This document shows positions 33,869 through 44,198 of a stretch of 64,000 bases of DNA, in pieces. The translations under genes were made by a program, and so were the position numbers. Source of the DNA: Kocuria flava (lineage in GTDB: Bacteria > Actinomycetota > Actinomycetes > Actinomycetales > Micrococcaceae). The stretch covers positions 2,294,001 through 2,358,000 of the forward strand of contig NZ_CP013254.1 in the NCBI RefSeq assembly GCF_001482365.1. Direction: 5' to 3'. Each line of letters opens with the position of its first letter. Position 1 is the stretch's first letter. The notes beneath the pieces are model-generated. The model ran no database searches. It had not been told where the DNA came from and worked only from the letters and a program-made list of their open reading frames with translations.

Positions 33869-34900
33869 TCAGCGGCCGAAGAGAACTTTGGCCTCGTCCC
33901 AGCGGTACTGGGGGACGGTCTTGAGCCCGTCGAGGGCCTCGGCGAAGGGGACCCGGATCATGTCGGTGCCGCGGATGGCGACCATCTGCCCCCAGCCCTT
34001 GTCCGAGACGAGGTCCACGGCGGCCAGGCCGAAGCGGGTGGCCAGGACCCGGTCGAAGCCGGTCGGTGCCCCGCCGCGCTGGATGTGGCCCAGGGTGGTG
34101 TTGCGGGTCTCGATCCCGGTGGCCGCCTCGATCTGCTCGGTGATGTACTCCCCGACCCCGCCCAGGCGCGGGCGGCCGTTCTGCTCGGCACCGTGGGCGG
34201 CCAGGACCTCGTCGTGGCCCTCGGGGATGAAGCCCTCGGCGACCACGACCAGGGGGGAGCGGCCGCGCTCGTGCACCTCGGAGACCCAGGTGCAGACCTG
34301 GTCCATGGACACGGACTGTTCGGGGATCAGCACGGCGTGGGCGCCGGCGGACATCCCCGAATGCAGGGCGATCCACCCGACGTGGCGGCCCATGACCTCG
34401 GCGACCATGCACCGGTGGTGGGACTCCCCGGTGGTGCGCAGCCGGTCCATGGCGTCGGTGGCGATGGCCACGGCGGTGTCGAAGCCGAAGGTGTAGTCGG
34501 TGGCGGCCAGGTCGTTGTCGATGGTCTTGGGGACCCCCACCACCGGCAGCCCGGCCTCGGCCAGCCGGGCGGCCCCGGCCAGGGTGCCCTCCCCGCCGAT
34601 GGCCACGATCGCGTCGATGTGGTGGCGCTCGAGCATCACGGCGATGCGCTCGGGCCCGCCCCCGGGGCCGTCGTAAGGGTTGGTGCGGGAGGTCCCCAGG
34701 ATGGTGCCGCCCTCCCCGGCCAGACCCTTCACCCTCGTGCGGGGTAGATCCATGATGTTGCCCTCGAGCACCCCGCGCCAGCCGTGACGGAAGCCCACGA
34801 ACTCGTGGCCGTAGGTTTTGATCCCGTGCAGCACCGCGGCGCGGATCACCGCGTTGAGCCCGGGGCAGTCCCCGCCACTGGTCAACAGTCCGATCTTCAT
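33869..34900 (-). CDS. pfkA: 6-phosphofructokinase
   Basis: Phosphorylates fructose 6-phosphate; 343 aa. GGEGTLAGA carries Gly where ATP enzymes have Gly104 (Asp there would mean pyrophosphate), while PKTIDNDL has Lys at the position of E. coli Gly124. This Gly/Lys pair is the ATP-dependent actinobacterial type as I remember it. Other blocks: LTSGGDCPGLNAVIRA, VEVMGRHVGWIALHSG and LGHIQRGGAPTGFDR. The start is ATG 34900. It is flanked by ppgK and pyk on the same strand, a glycolytic cluster. Confidence 0.96.
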   Translation of the reverse strand: MKIGLLTSGGDCPGLNAVIRAAVLHGIKTYGHEFVGFRHGWRGVLEGNIMDLPRTRVKGLAGEGGTILGTSRTNPYDGPGGGPERIAVMLERHHIDAIVAIGGEGTLAGAARLAEAGLPVVGVPKTIDNDLAATDYTFGFDTAVAIATDAMDRLRTTGESHHRCMVAEVMGRHVGWIALHSGMSAGAHAVLIPEQSVSMDQVCTWVSEVHERGRSPLVVVAEGFIPEGHDEVLAAHGAEQNGRPRLGGVGEYITEQIEAATGIETRNTTLGHIQRGGAPTGFDRVLATRFGLAAVDLVSDKGWGQMVAIRGTDMIRVPFAEALDGLKTVPQYRWDEAKVLFGR

Positions 34901-35048
34901 TCAGTCTCCTTGCAAGGTGAGGGGGCGTAGGCGTGAGGACCCGCCGCCTGTCAGCGTTTAGCGGATGTGGTTGTGGGCATGAAAGAGAGGGAGAGGCAGT
35001 GGGCCTCGGACGCCTGCGGAGGGGAGCAAAGCGCGGTCGGTGCTCCCG

Positions 35049-35897
35049 CTAGTGCCGGGACGGTGCCGCGATGTAGGCGTGGCGGGCGGCGCCGATGATG
35101 CCAGCAGCGTTGCGCAGCTGCGCGGGGACGATCGGAGTCTCCAGGTGCAGGTGTGGGAGGAAGTCCTCGTGCCGGGCCGAGATCCCGCCACCCACGATGA
35201 GGAGGTCGGGGGAGAAGAGGAACTCCAGGTGGGAGAGGTAGCGCTGGAGGCGCCGGGCGTATTCGGGCCAGTCCAGGACTTCGCGTTCGCGGGCCACGGC
35301 TGAGGCTCGGGTCTCCGCCTTGGTGCCGTCGAGCTCCAGGTGGCCCAGTTCCAGGTTCGGCACCAGCTGCCCGTTGACGAACAGGGCCGAGCCGATCCCT
35401 GTGCCCAAGGTCAGGATCAGCACCGTGCCGGGGGTGGGGCGTCCATCGGTTCCTCGCCCGGCACCGTAGCGGACTTCGGCCAGCCCGGCCGCGTCGGCAT
35501 CGTTGAGCACGTGCACGGTGCGGCCGAGCCGGTCGGTGAGGAATTGCTCAGCATCCAGGCCGATCCAGGCGCTGTCGATGTTCGCGGCGGACCGGGCCAC
35601 GCCGCGGCGGACGATGGCGGGCAGGGTTACTCCGACACTGGCCGCCGGGTCAGGGGCATGCGGGCGGGACTGCAGCCGCTCGAGGAGCACACCGAGCACC
35701 TCCGCGACGTCTTCGGGTGAGGCGCCCAGGGGGGTGGGTAGCTGCTGGACGGGGGTGGTGGGCCGGCCGTCGGCCATGTCTATGACGGCGTACTTGATGG
35801 CGGTACCGCCGATATCGACGCCGATGTGGTGGCGGTGCAGGGTCGACCAGGTAGTTGAAGAAGACGTGGTGGTCTCGTCGGTGCTCAGCAGGGGCAT
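35049..35897 (-). CDS. ppgK: Polyphosphate glucokinase
   Basis: ROK-type sugar kinase of 282 aa that phosphorylates glucose, using polyphosphate as well as ATP in actinobacteria. The phosphate-1 motif GVDIGGTAIKYAVID (near residue 26), the VLNDADAAGLAE catalytic Asp block and LTLGTGIGSALFVNGQLVP are visible. The LGHLELDG stretch and lack of the ROK zinc cluster separate it from regulators. Start at ATG 35897; an alternative start lies a few codons inside. It is next to the maltodextrin locus and upstream of pfkA, linking released glucose to glycolysis. Confidence 0.92.
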   Translation of the reverse strand: MPLLSTDETTTSSSTTWSTLHRHHIGVDIGGTAIKYAVIDMADGRPTTPVQQLPTPLGASPEDVAEVLGVLLERLQSRPHAPDPAASVGVTLPAIVRRGVARSAANIDSAWIGLDAEQFLTDRLGRTVHVLNDADAAGLAEVRYGAGRGTDGRPTPGTVLILTLGTGIGSALFVNGQLVPNLELGHLELDGTKAETRASAVAREREVLDWPEYARRLQRYLSHLEFLFSPDLLIVGGGISARHEDFLPHLHLETPIVPAQLRNAAGIIGAARHAYIAAPSRH

Positions 35898-35961
35898 GGG
35901 TCTCCAAAGTCCTGTGTCGTGATGAGTGGCACCGGGCGGCAGCCGGCGTGAGCCGGGTGGG

Positions 35962-37023
35962 TCAGGCGTTTGCCGGGTCGGTGGCCGGTCCCGTGGAGGA
36001 ACGCACGACGAAGTGGGCCGGGAGGACCTCGTTCGTGGGCTCGTTGTTCTTTCCAGCCAGGTGTTCGAGGAGCCGGTCGACAGCGCGGGTGCCCTGTTGC
36101 CGGGCGTGCTGGTCGATGGTCGTCAGGCCGAAGGCCTCCCCGATGGGGTGGGCGTCAACGCCGATGACCGACAGGTCCCCGGGCACGGTGAGGCCCAGGT
36201 CCCTGGCGGCCAAGATCGCTCCGGCGGCCATCTCGTCGGAGGCGGCGAAGATCGCCGTGGGGCGGCTGGTGGGGTCCGCCAGAAAGTTCTTGGCGCGCTG
36301 GTAGGCATCGGTGAACGTGTAGTCGGACACGAGCGACCACGCAGGATCGACGGGCAGACCCGCCCCTGCCAGTGCGTGCTCATAGCCGGCGCGTCGTCCT
36401 CTGGACATCGCGAAGTAACGACCGTGCTCATTGACGCCGCCGATGTGGGCGATCCGCCGGTGGCCCAGCCCGATGAGGTGCTCGGTCGCGCGGCGCCCAA
36501 CGTCGAGGTCGTCGATGCTGATGGTGGGCACACCCTCCAGCGGGCCTCCGACCCCGACGAGGGGGATGCCGGCAGCAAGCAGTTGGGCCGTCTCGGTCGG
36601 GTCCAGGTACAAGGAGACCGCCACGGCGGCGTCGAGCCGCTTGCGCAGCAGGAAGTCGGTCAGGACGGTCTCTCGGTAGCGGTCGCCCTCGAAGTTGTAG
36701 AGGGACAGGTCGTATCCGGCGTCCATGAGAGCTCCGGCCGCTCCTTCCAGGACCGTGGAGAAGTACCACCGGTCGACGTAGGGCAGCACCACCCCGATGT
36801 TGCGGCTGCGACCGCTGGCCAGGCTCGAGGCGTGGTAGGAGACGACGAAACCCAGCTCGTGCGCGGCCTGTTGCACTTTCGCCCGGGCCCGGGAGGACAC
36901 ATGCCCTCTGCCGCTGAGCGCGCGGGAGACGGTGGCCGTAGACACCCCGGCCCGGTCGGCGACGTCTTGGAGCCGCGGGGGGTTCAAGGCCCCGTGATCC
37001 CGGGGTCGTCCAGGCTCAGCCAT
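35962..37023 (-). CDS. LacI-family transcriptional regulator (maltose/alpha-glucoside type)
   Basis: Repressor of 353 aa. The N-terminal LacI HTH is RLQDVADRAGVSTATVSRALSGRGHVSSRARAKVQQAA (about residues 16-53). The rest is a periplasmic-binding-protein-like effector domain (NIGVVLPYVDRWYF, SLYNFEGD, AIFAASDEMAAGAI). The start is ATG 37023. Its first 40 nt overlap the 3' end of the alpha-glucosidase gene, so the two are one transcript. LacI-type operators at 38743 and 38808 in the divergent control region are its likely targets, giving autoregulation and control of the transport operon. Confidence 0.93.
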   Translation of the reverse strand: MAEPGRPRDHGALNPPRLQDVADRAGVSTATVSRALSGRGHVSSRARAKVQQAAHELGFVVSYHASSLASGRSRNIGVVLPYVDRWYFSTVLEGAAGALMDAGYDLSLYNFEGDRYRETVLTDFLLRKRLDAAVAVSLYLDPTETAQLLAAGIPLVGVGGPLEGVPTISIDDLDVGRRATEHLIGLGHRRIAHIGGVNEHGRYFAMSRGRRAGYEHALAGAGLPVDPAWSLVSDYTFTDAYQRAKNFLADPTSRPTAIFAASDEMAAGAILAARDLGLTVPGDLSVIGVDAHPIGEAFGLTTIDQHARQQGTRAVDRLLEHLAGKNNEPTNEVLPAHFVVRSSTGPATDPANA

Positions 37024-38720
37024 ATGCACTCCTCCGGGCTCAGAATACGGGGCGCAGCCGTCCCGGAGTCGCTGCGGAGCAGGATCGGCAGCTCCGGCAG
37101 TTCCACCGCGGTGGTGCCCATGTTGAGCAGCACCAGCACGTCGTTGTTGACGAACCCGAGGCAGCCCTGCCCGGTGAAATCCTCGGCCCAAGCCAGCGAG
37201 CCGGCACCGAGCCCATGGGCTCGTCGCAACGCCAGGGCGGCACGGTAGAGGGACAGTGTGGAGGCCGGGTCCTCCCGCTGTGCTTCGCGCGAGAGCTCCG
37301 ACCAGTCGGCGGGCTGCGGCAACCAGGACTCGCCGGTGGCGCTGAATCCGAGGGAGCCCCCGGTGGTGGTCCACGGCAGTGGTACCCGGCAGCCGTCGCG
37401 CCCGATCCGGTCGTCACCGGTGCGGTGATACGTGGGATCCTGCCGGAAGCCGTGGGGCAGGGTCGTGTGGTCGGGTAGCCCGAGTTCCTCCCCCTGGTAC
37501 AGGTACACCCCGCCCGGCAGGCCCAGCATGAGCAGCGACGCCGCGCGCGCCCGACGTGTGCCCAGGATGTGGTCCGGCTGCGCGTCCTCAGGCCCGAGGC
37601 CGTCGCCCGGGCGGGACACGTTCTCGGGCAGCCCCAGACGGGTGGTGTGCCGTACGACGTCGTGGTTGGACAGTACCCAGGTGGTGGGTGCTCCGACCGC
37701 GTCGAAGGCCTCCAGGGAGGTGGTGATGATCCGGCGCAGCTCCGCGGCGTCCCACGGCGCCGCCAGGTAGGAGAAGTTGAAGGTCTGGTGCATCTGGTCC
37801 GGGCGCACCCAGTCGGCCAGGCGCGTGAGCGGCTCCACGCTGGCCTCGGCACACAGGATCCGCTCGCCGTCGTACTCCGCGAGCACCTCGCGCCAGCGGC
37901 GGTAGATGTCGTGGATCTGCGGCTGGCCGAACATCGGTGCGTCGGTGAAGGGGTAGCCCGGAATGCTCCCGCCGTCGGCGCGTCCTCCCCAGTCGGGCAG
38001 GCCCTCGGCTTTGATCAGGGCGTGCGCCACGTCCACCCGGAAGCCGGCGACGCCGCGGTCGAGCCAGAAGCGCAGCACGCGCTCGAACTCCTGGCGGACC
38101 AGCTCGTTGTCCCAGTTGAAGTCGGGCTGCGACGAGTCGAACAGGTGCAGGTACCACTGGCCGGGCTGCCCGTCGGGCTCGGTCACCCGGGTCCAGGCCG
38201 GGCCCCCGAAGTGGGACTGCCAGTTGTTGGGGGGCAGCTGCCCGGACGCGCCGCGGCCGTCCCGGAAGACGAACAGGTCGCGCTCCGGGGCGCCGGGACC
38301 CGCCGCGAGGGCCTGCCGGAACAGGAGATGCTCCTGCGAGCAGTGGTTGGGCACCAGGTCGATGATCACCCGGATCGACAGCGCGTCCGCGGCCGAGACC
38401 AGCGCGTCGAAGTCCGCGAGGGTGCCGAAGGAGGGGTCGACGTCGCAGTAGTCGCTCACGTCGTAGCCGCCGTCGCGCTGCGGGGAGGGGTAGAAGGGGG
38501 AGAGCCAGATCGCGTCGATGTCCAGCTCCGCCAGCTGTCCCAGCTCGGCAGTGATGCCGGCGAGGTCACCGACGCCGTCCCCGTCGAGGTCCCGGAACGA
38601 GCGGGGATACACCTGGTAGATCACCGAGGAGCGCCACCACTTCGGCTCCTGGTCGCGGGCGTGGACGGGTGTGAGGCGCAGGGACTGCAGCGCGGGGGAG
38701 GTCGTGGACATGAACTCCAT
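36984..38720 (-). CDS. Alpha-glucosidase, GH13 family
   Basis: Cytoplasmic enzyme releasing glucose from maltose or short maltodextrins; 578 aa from ATG 38720 (MEFMSTTSP; ATG 38711 is also possible). GH13 regions: DLVPNH (I), GFRVDVAH with nucleophile Asp230 (II), CAEASVEP with acid Glu292 (III), and LSNHDVV with Asp354 (IV). No signal peptide, so it acts on imported sugar. It overlaps the LacI regulator gene downstream and is divergent from the MsmK-type ATPase gene. Confidence 0.93.
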   Translation of the reverse strand: MEFMSTTSPALQSLRLTPVHARDQEPKWWRSSVIYQVYPRSFRDLDGDGVGDLAGITAELGQLAELDIDAIWLSPFYPSPQRDGGYDVSDYCDVDPSFGTLADFDALVSAADALSIRVIIDLVPNHCSQEHLLFRQALAAGPGAPERDLFVFRDGRGASGQLPPNNWQSHFGGPAWTRVTEPDGQPGQWYLHLFDSSQPDFNWDNELVRQEFERVLRFWLDRGVAGFRVDVAHALIKAEGLPDWGGRADGGSIPGYPFTDAPMFGQPQIHDIYRRWREVLAEYDGERILCAEASVEPLTRLADWVRPDQMHQTFNFSYLAAPWDAAELRRIITTSLEAFDAVGAPTTWVLSNHDVVRHTTRLGLPENVSRPGDGLGPEDAQPDHILGTRRARAASLLMLGLPGGVYLYQGEELGLPDHTTLPHGFRQDPTYHRTGDDRIGRDGCRVPLPWTTTGGSLGFSATGESWLPQPADWSELSREAQREDPASTLSLYRAALALRRAHGLGAGSLAWAEDFTGQGCLGFVNNDVLVLLNMGTTAVELPELPILLRSDSGTAAPRILSPEECIWLSLDDPGITGP

Positions 38721-38742
38721 CGTAGAGTGCAAGGGCCGAATC

Positions 38743-38756
38743 TGGAAGCGCTGTCA
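38743..38756. promoter_or_regulatory. LacI-type operator 1
   Basis: TGGAAGCGCTGTCA is an imperfect palindrome with the central CG of LacI/GalR sites. It lies 22 bp upstream of the alpha-glucosidase ATG. It is weaker than the second site. Confidence 0.5.
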
Positions 38757-38807
38757 CATCGTCGGTACTGATTTAACAACTATCACCGCAGGTCTAGACG
38801 GCCGATG

Positions 38808-38821
38808 TGTAATCGCTTACG
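38808..38821. promoter_or_regulatory. LacI-type operator 2
   Basis: TGTAATCGCTTACG matches the common actinobacterial LacI consensus TGTAAnCGnTTACA at 13 of 14 positions counting n as free. It lies in the 285-bp divergent region between the alpha-glucosidase and ATPase genes, 198 bp before the ATPase ATG. Confidence 0.65.
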
Positions 38822-39005
38822 GTGGTGATCTGACTCACTACTAATCTCCACGCCTTGCAGTCAGACGTTCCCGGTTTCCTGCTCCGTGCCGTGTTTCTGC
38901 TCATGAGCGTGGGTGCCAGAGTCGTCGACGAATCACCGGGGCCGATCTGAGATCGTACCACCGCGGACTCCCAGAGTCGGGGAGCCTTCGAAAGGAATCG
39001 CCATC

Positions 39006-40142
<1,137 letters not shown>

Positions 40143-40200
40143 CTCCGGATCCCACGCTCACGCCGCCGACTGACTACGGACAATGATGAGGAACCCCACC

Positions 40201-41421
40201 ATGAAACAGACTCACCGGGCGGCCGGAGCCGTCGGTGCCGCGATCCTGCTCGCCGGCTGCGCGTCGGCACCCACGGCCGGCCTGGCCGGCGGACCGGGCA
40301 GCATCAAGATCCAGGCGGGCGAGGACGAGATCCCGGCCTTGGAGCAGGTCGCTGACAGCTTCACCGCCGACACCGGGGTGGAGGTGGAGTTCGTCCAGCG
40401 GGAGATCAACGCGCAGGCGATCTCCAACTTCATCTCCCAGTCCCCCACGGGGCAGGCCCCGGACATCATCGTCTCCCCGCACGACAACCTCGGCCAGCTC
40501 GCCGCCAACGGGGTGGTGGCCCCCGTGGAGATGGGAGACCGGGCGGAGGATTTCACCGAGAACGCCCGTGAGGCCGTCGTCTACAACGGGGTGAGCTACG
40601 GGGTGCCGTACGCGATCGAGAACGTGGCGCTGCTGCGCAACAACGACCTCACCGCCCAGGACCCCGCCACGTTCGACGAGCTGCGCGCGATCGGGCACCG
40701 GCTCATGGAGGAGCGGGGGATCGAGTACCCCTTCACGGTGAGCCAGTCGCCCGAGGCCGGCGACCCCTACCACCTCTACGCCCTGCAGACCTCCTTCGGG
40801 GCCGAGGTCTTCGAGCGCACCGCGGAAGGGGAGTACACCAGCAACCTCACCATGGGGGGCGAGGACGGCCACGAGTTCGCCCGCTACCTGCAGGACCTCG
40901 GACAGACCGGGGACCTGCAGACCTCCATGACCCCGGACATCGCCAAGGAGTCCTTCCTCAACGGCGAGTCCGCCTTCCACCTGGGCGGGCCGTGGGAGCT
41001 CACCGACGTCGAGGCCGCCGGGATGGACGTGAGCGTCCTGCCCGTGCCGCCGGCCGGGGACGAGGAAGCACGCCCGTTCGTGGGCGTCCGGGCGTTCTTC
41101 GTCAATGCCAACGCCCCCAACCCGGTCGCGGCCCAGGACTTCGCCGCCAACTACCTGACCCGCCCGGAGTCGCAGACGGCCATGTATGAGAGCACGGGCC
41201 GGCCCCCGGCCAGCCAGGTGGCGATCGACCGCATGCAGGGCGACCCGCTGCGCGCCGCCTACGCCGAGATCGCCGAGACCGGCCTGCCCATGCCGGCCAT
41301 CCCCGAGATGGGCGCGGTGTGGAGCTTCTGGGGCACCACGGAGAACGCCATCATCAACGGCCGCGGAAACCCCGTGGAGCTGTGGGACCGCATGATCGAC
41401 AACATCGAAGGACAGATCTGA
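40201..41421 (+). CDS. Maltodextrin-type extracellular solute-binding lipoprotein
   Basis: Receptor of the importer; 406 aa from ATG 40201, chosen because GAGGA sits 9 nt upstream (an in-frame ATG at 40183 is less likely). It has a lipoprotein signal with lipobox LLAGC (Cys near residue 20). Type-1 solute-binding domain blocks: SQSPTGQAPDIIVSPHDNLGQLAANG, YGVPYAIENVALLRNN and FHLGGPWEL, resembling MalE. The stop overlaps the next ATG by one base (TGATG). Confidence 0.94.
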   Translation: MKQTHRAAGAVGAAILLAGCASAPTAGLAGGPGSIKIQAGEDEIPALEQVADSFTADTGVEVEFVQREINAQAISNFISQSPTGQAPDIIVSPHDNLGQLAANGVVAPVEMGDRAEDFTENAREAVVYNGVSYGVPYAIENVALLRNNDLTAQDPATFDELRAIGHRLMEERGIEYPFTVSQSPEAGDPYHLYALQTSFGAEVFERTAEGEYTSNLTMGGEDGHEFARYLQDLGQTGDLQTSMTPDIAKESFLNGESAFHLGGPWELTDVEAAGMDVSVLPVPPAGDEEARPFVGVRAFFVNANAPNPVAAQDFAANYLTRPESQTAMYESTGRPPASQVAIDRMQGDPLRAAYAEIAETGLPMPAIPEMGAVWSFWGTTENAIINGRGNPVELWDRMIDNIEGQI

Positions 41422-43055
41422 TGAGCACGCACATCACCGCACGGGGCACCACCGCCGCCCCCGGCGAGGCGGGGGGCGGTGCCGGGCTCGGCGCGCCCCT
41501 GGACCTGCGCAACTCGCACTCCCGGGGATTCGGCCTGGGCTTCGTGGTCAAGCTGGTCCTGATGGCGCTGATCAACGCGTTCGGCCTCTACGGCATCCTC
41601 GCGGCCTGGGCCGCCGGCAGCTGGGGCATCCTGGCCTTCCTGGCGTTGGCCCTGATCGTGGCCGACCTCGTCTACTTCCTGCCCGGCCGGAAGATCCTGC
41701 CCGCCAAGTACCTCTACCCGGGGCTGATCTTCCTGCTGATCTTCCAGATCTTCGTGGTGCTCTACACCGCCGCCACGGCGTTCACCAACTACGGTGACGG
41801 ACACAACGCCACCAAGACGGCGGCGATCAGCCAGCTCACCACCACCTACGAGCAGCGGGTCGAGGGCTCCCAGGCGTACCCCGTCACGGTCCTCGAGGGC
41901 GATGACGGACTTGCGCTGGCCACCGTGCAGGACGACCAGGTGCTCGTGGGCGCCGCCGATCAGCCGCTGGCCCCGCTCGAGGACGCCACGGTCACGGACG
42001 ACCGCGTCGTCGAGGCGCCCGGCTACGAGGTGCTCGACTACGGCGGCGTCGTGGCGGCCGCCGACGAGCTGACCGACCTCCGGGTGCCCGTGAGCGGACA
42101 GGAGGCCGACGACGCCGCACTGCGCACCGACGACGGCCGGACCGCCTACGTGTACGAGTCCACGCTCGTCCACGACGAGGCGGCCGACGCGATGGTCGCC
42201 GACGACGGCACCGTGTACGCGAACAACGGGGAGGGCGCCTTCGTCGGACCCGAGGGCGAGGCCCTGCGGCCGGGCTGGCGGGTCTTCGTGGGCCTGGACA
42301 ACTTCGCGGCGATCTTCGACCCGGCCGTCCTGGGCGGCCCGTTCGTCTCGGTGACCCTGTGGACCTTCACCTTCGCCATCATGTCCGTGGTACTGACCTT
42401 CTTCCTGGGCCTGCTCCTGGCGATCCTGTTCAACGACGAGAAGCTGAGGTTCCGGAACGTCTACCGGGCCATCATCTTCCTGCCGTACGCCTTCCCCGCG
42501 TTCCTGTCCATCCTGATCTGGGCAGGTCTGCTCAACACCGACTACGGCTTCGTCAACGAGATCCTGCTGGGCGGCGCCGGAGTTCCCTGGCTGGACAACC
42601 CCTGGCTGGCCAGGATCTCGCTGCTGCTGGTCAACCTCTGGCTGGGCTTCCCGTACATGTTCCTCGTGACCACCGGCGCCCTGCAGTCGATCCCGAGCGA
42701 GATCTACGAGTCCTCCGAGATGGACGGGGCCGGACCGGTCCGTCAGTTCGGGTCGATCACCCTGCCCATGCTCATGGTGGCGGTCGGCCCGATGCTCATC
42801 GCGTCCTTCGCCATGAACTTCAACAACTTCAACGTGATCTACCTGCTCACCGGCGGCGGGCCCCAGGACGTGGAGTCCACCACCGGAGTGGGCGCCACCG
42901 ACATCCTCATCTCGTTCGTCTACAAGATCGCCTTCGCCGGAGGCACCAACGACTACGGACTGGCCTCGGCCCTGTCCATCCTCATCTTCATCATGGTGGC
43001 CGTCATCTCCGCGCTGACGTTCCGCCGCAGCAAGGCTCTCGAGGAGATCAGCTGA
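41421..43055 (+). CDS. MalF-type sugar ABC transporter permease
   Basis: Membrane permease of 544 aa. Three N-terminal hydrophobic segments (about 45-115) are followed by an external insertion of about 165 residues (GDGHNATKTA to LRPGWRV). This corresponds to the MalF periplasmic P2 loop that contacts the binding protein. The BPD_transp_1 core follows, with the EAA-like loop EIYESSEMDGAGPVRQFGSITLP. One-base overlap with the receptor gene. Confidence 0.95.
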   Translation: MSTHITARGTTAAPGEAGGGAGLGAPLDLRNSHSRGFGLGFVVKLVLMALINAFGLYGILAAWAAGSWGILAFLALALIVADLVYFLPGRKILPAKYLYPGLIFLLIFQIFVVLYTAATAFTNYGDGHNATKTAAISQLTTTYEQRVEGSQAYPVTVLEGDDGLALATVQDDQVLVGAADQPLAPLEDATVTDDRVVEAPGYEVLDYGGVVAAADELTDLRVPVSGQEADDAALRTDDGRTAYVYESTLVHDEAADAMVADDGTVYANNGEGAFVGPEGEALRPGWRVFVGLDNFAAIFDPAVLGGPFVSVTLWTFTFAIMSVVLTFFLGLLLAILFNDEKLRFRNVYRAIIFLPYAFPAFLSILIWAGLLNTDYGFVNEILLGGAGVPWLDNPWLARISLLLVNLWLGFPYMFLVTTGALQSIPSEIYESSEMDGAGPVRQFGSITLPMLMVAVGPMLIASFAMNFNNFNVIYLLTGGGPQDVESTTGVGATDILISFVYKIAFAGGTNDYGLASALSILIFIMVAVISALTFRRSKALEEIS

Positions 43056-43056
43056 C

Positions 43057-44106
43057 ATGTCCACTCCCACCACGCCCACCCCGGGCGACCGCCCCGGCCA
43101 CGACGGCACCAACGGCTCGGACCGCGCCCCCTGGGCCGCGGCCACGGCCGCTCCGTCCACCGGCACATCGAACATGATCCAGCCCACCGACTCTCTGGCC
43201 CCGGTGGGACCCCGGACCGGAGGGTCCACCGGTCCGGGGCGCCCCCGCCGCAGCGCCGGGCAGCGTTTCGCCCGCGGCGGGTGGAAGCACCTGGCCGCGA
43301 TCGCCGCCTGCGTCTTCGCCCTCTTCCCGCTGGTCTACGCGTTTTCGGCGTCCCTGTCCGCTTCGGGGTCGCTGCTGGGGTCCAACCGGCTGTTCTCCGA
43401 CGTGACCGGCGCCAACTACACGAACCTGCTCACCGATCCGCAGAACCCGTACCTCACCTGGTTCGCCAACTCGATGTTCGTCTCGGTCACCACGGCCGTG
43501 GGCACCGTGCTCATGGGTGCGGCCGCGGCCTACGCCTTCTCCCGGTTCAAGTTCCGCTCCCGCAAGGGCGGGCTGCTGGCCCTGCTGATCATCCAGATGT
43601 TCCCGCAGCTGCTGGCGTTCGTGGCGATCTTCCTGCTGCTCTTCGCCATCTCCGAGGTCTACCCGTTCCTGGGCCTGAACTCCCGGCTGGGACTGGTCGC
43701 CGTGTACCTGGGAGGAGCACTAGGGGCGAACACGTTCCTCATGTACGGCTTCTTCAACACCATCCCCAAGGACCTCGACGAAGCGGCCACCCTCGACGGC
43801 GCCTCGCACGCCCAGATCTACTGGACCATGATCCTGCCCCTGGTCACCCCCATCCTCGTTGTGGTCGGCATGCTGTCCTTCATCGCGTCCTTCTCCGACT
43901 TCCTGCTCGCCCAGATCGTGCTGCAGGACCCCGACAAGTACACCCTGGCCGTGGGGCTCTACCAGTTCGTCTCCGTGCAGTTCGGCGAGAACTGGGGGGT
44001 CTTCACCGCAGGGGCCATCCTGGCGGCGATCCCGGTGGTCGCGCTGTTCCTGTTCCTCCAGCGCTACATCGTCTCCGGACTCACTGGCGGCGCCGTGAAG
44101 GGCTGA
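43057..44106 (+). CDS. MalG-type sugar ABC transporter permease
   Basis: Partner permease of 349 aa. A long, Pro/Gly/Thr-rich cytoplasmic N-terminus (about 75 residues) precedes six predicted membrane segments. The EAA loop is DLDEAATLDGASHAQIYWTMILPLVTP. The start ATG 43057 lies one base after the malF-like stop, so the operon is tightly coupled. The C-terminus YIVSGLTGGAVKG is a typical MalG ending. Confidence 0.95.
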   Translation: MSTPTTPTPGDRPGHDGTNGSDRAPWAAATAAPSTGTSNMIQPTDSLAPVGPRTGGSTGPGRPRRSAGQRFARGGWKHLAAIAACVFALFPLVYAFSASLSASGSLLGSNRLFSDVTGANYTNLLTDPQNPYLTWFANSMFVSVTTAVGTVLMGAAAAYAFSRFKFRSRKGGLLALLIIQMFPQLLAFVAIFLLLFAISEVYPFLGLNSRLGLVAVYLGGALGANTFLMYGFFNTIPKDLDEAATLDGASHAQIYWTMILPLVTPILVVVGMLSFIASFSDFLLAQIVLQDPDKYTLAVGLYQFVSVQFGENWGVFTAGAILAAIPVVALFLFLQRYIVSGLTGGAVKG

Positions 44107-44198
44107 CGTCCGGCCGGGGCGGCACCGGTCGGCCGTGCACGACCGGTCCCGCCCCGGCCCCGCTTTCTGCTCCACCTCCGACCCACCTGGAGACTCCC

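Noticed and set aside
43281..44198. N-terminal extension of the amylase to over 1400 aa
   Set aside because: The extra residues are an out-of-frame reading of the MalG-type permease gene; ATG 44199 begins a clean signal peptide.
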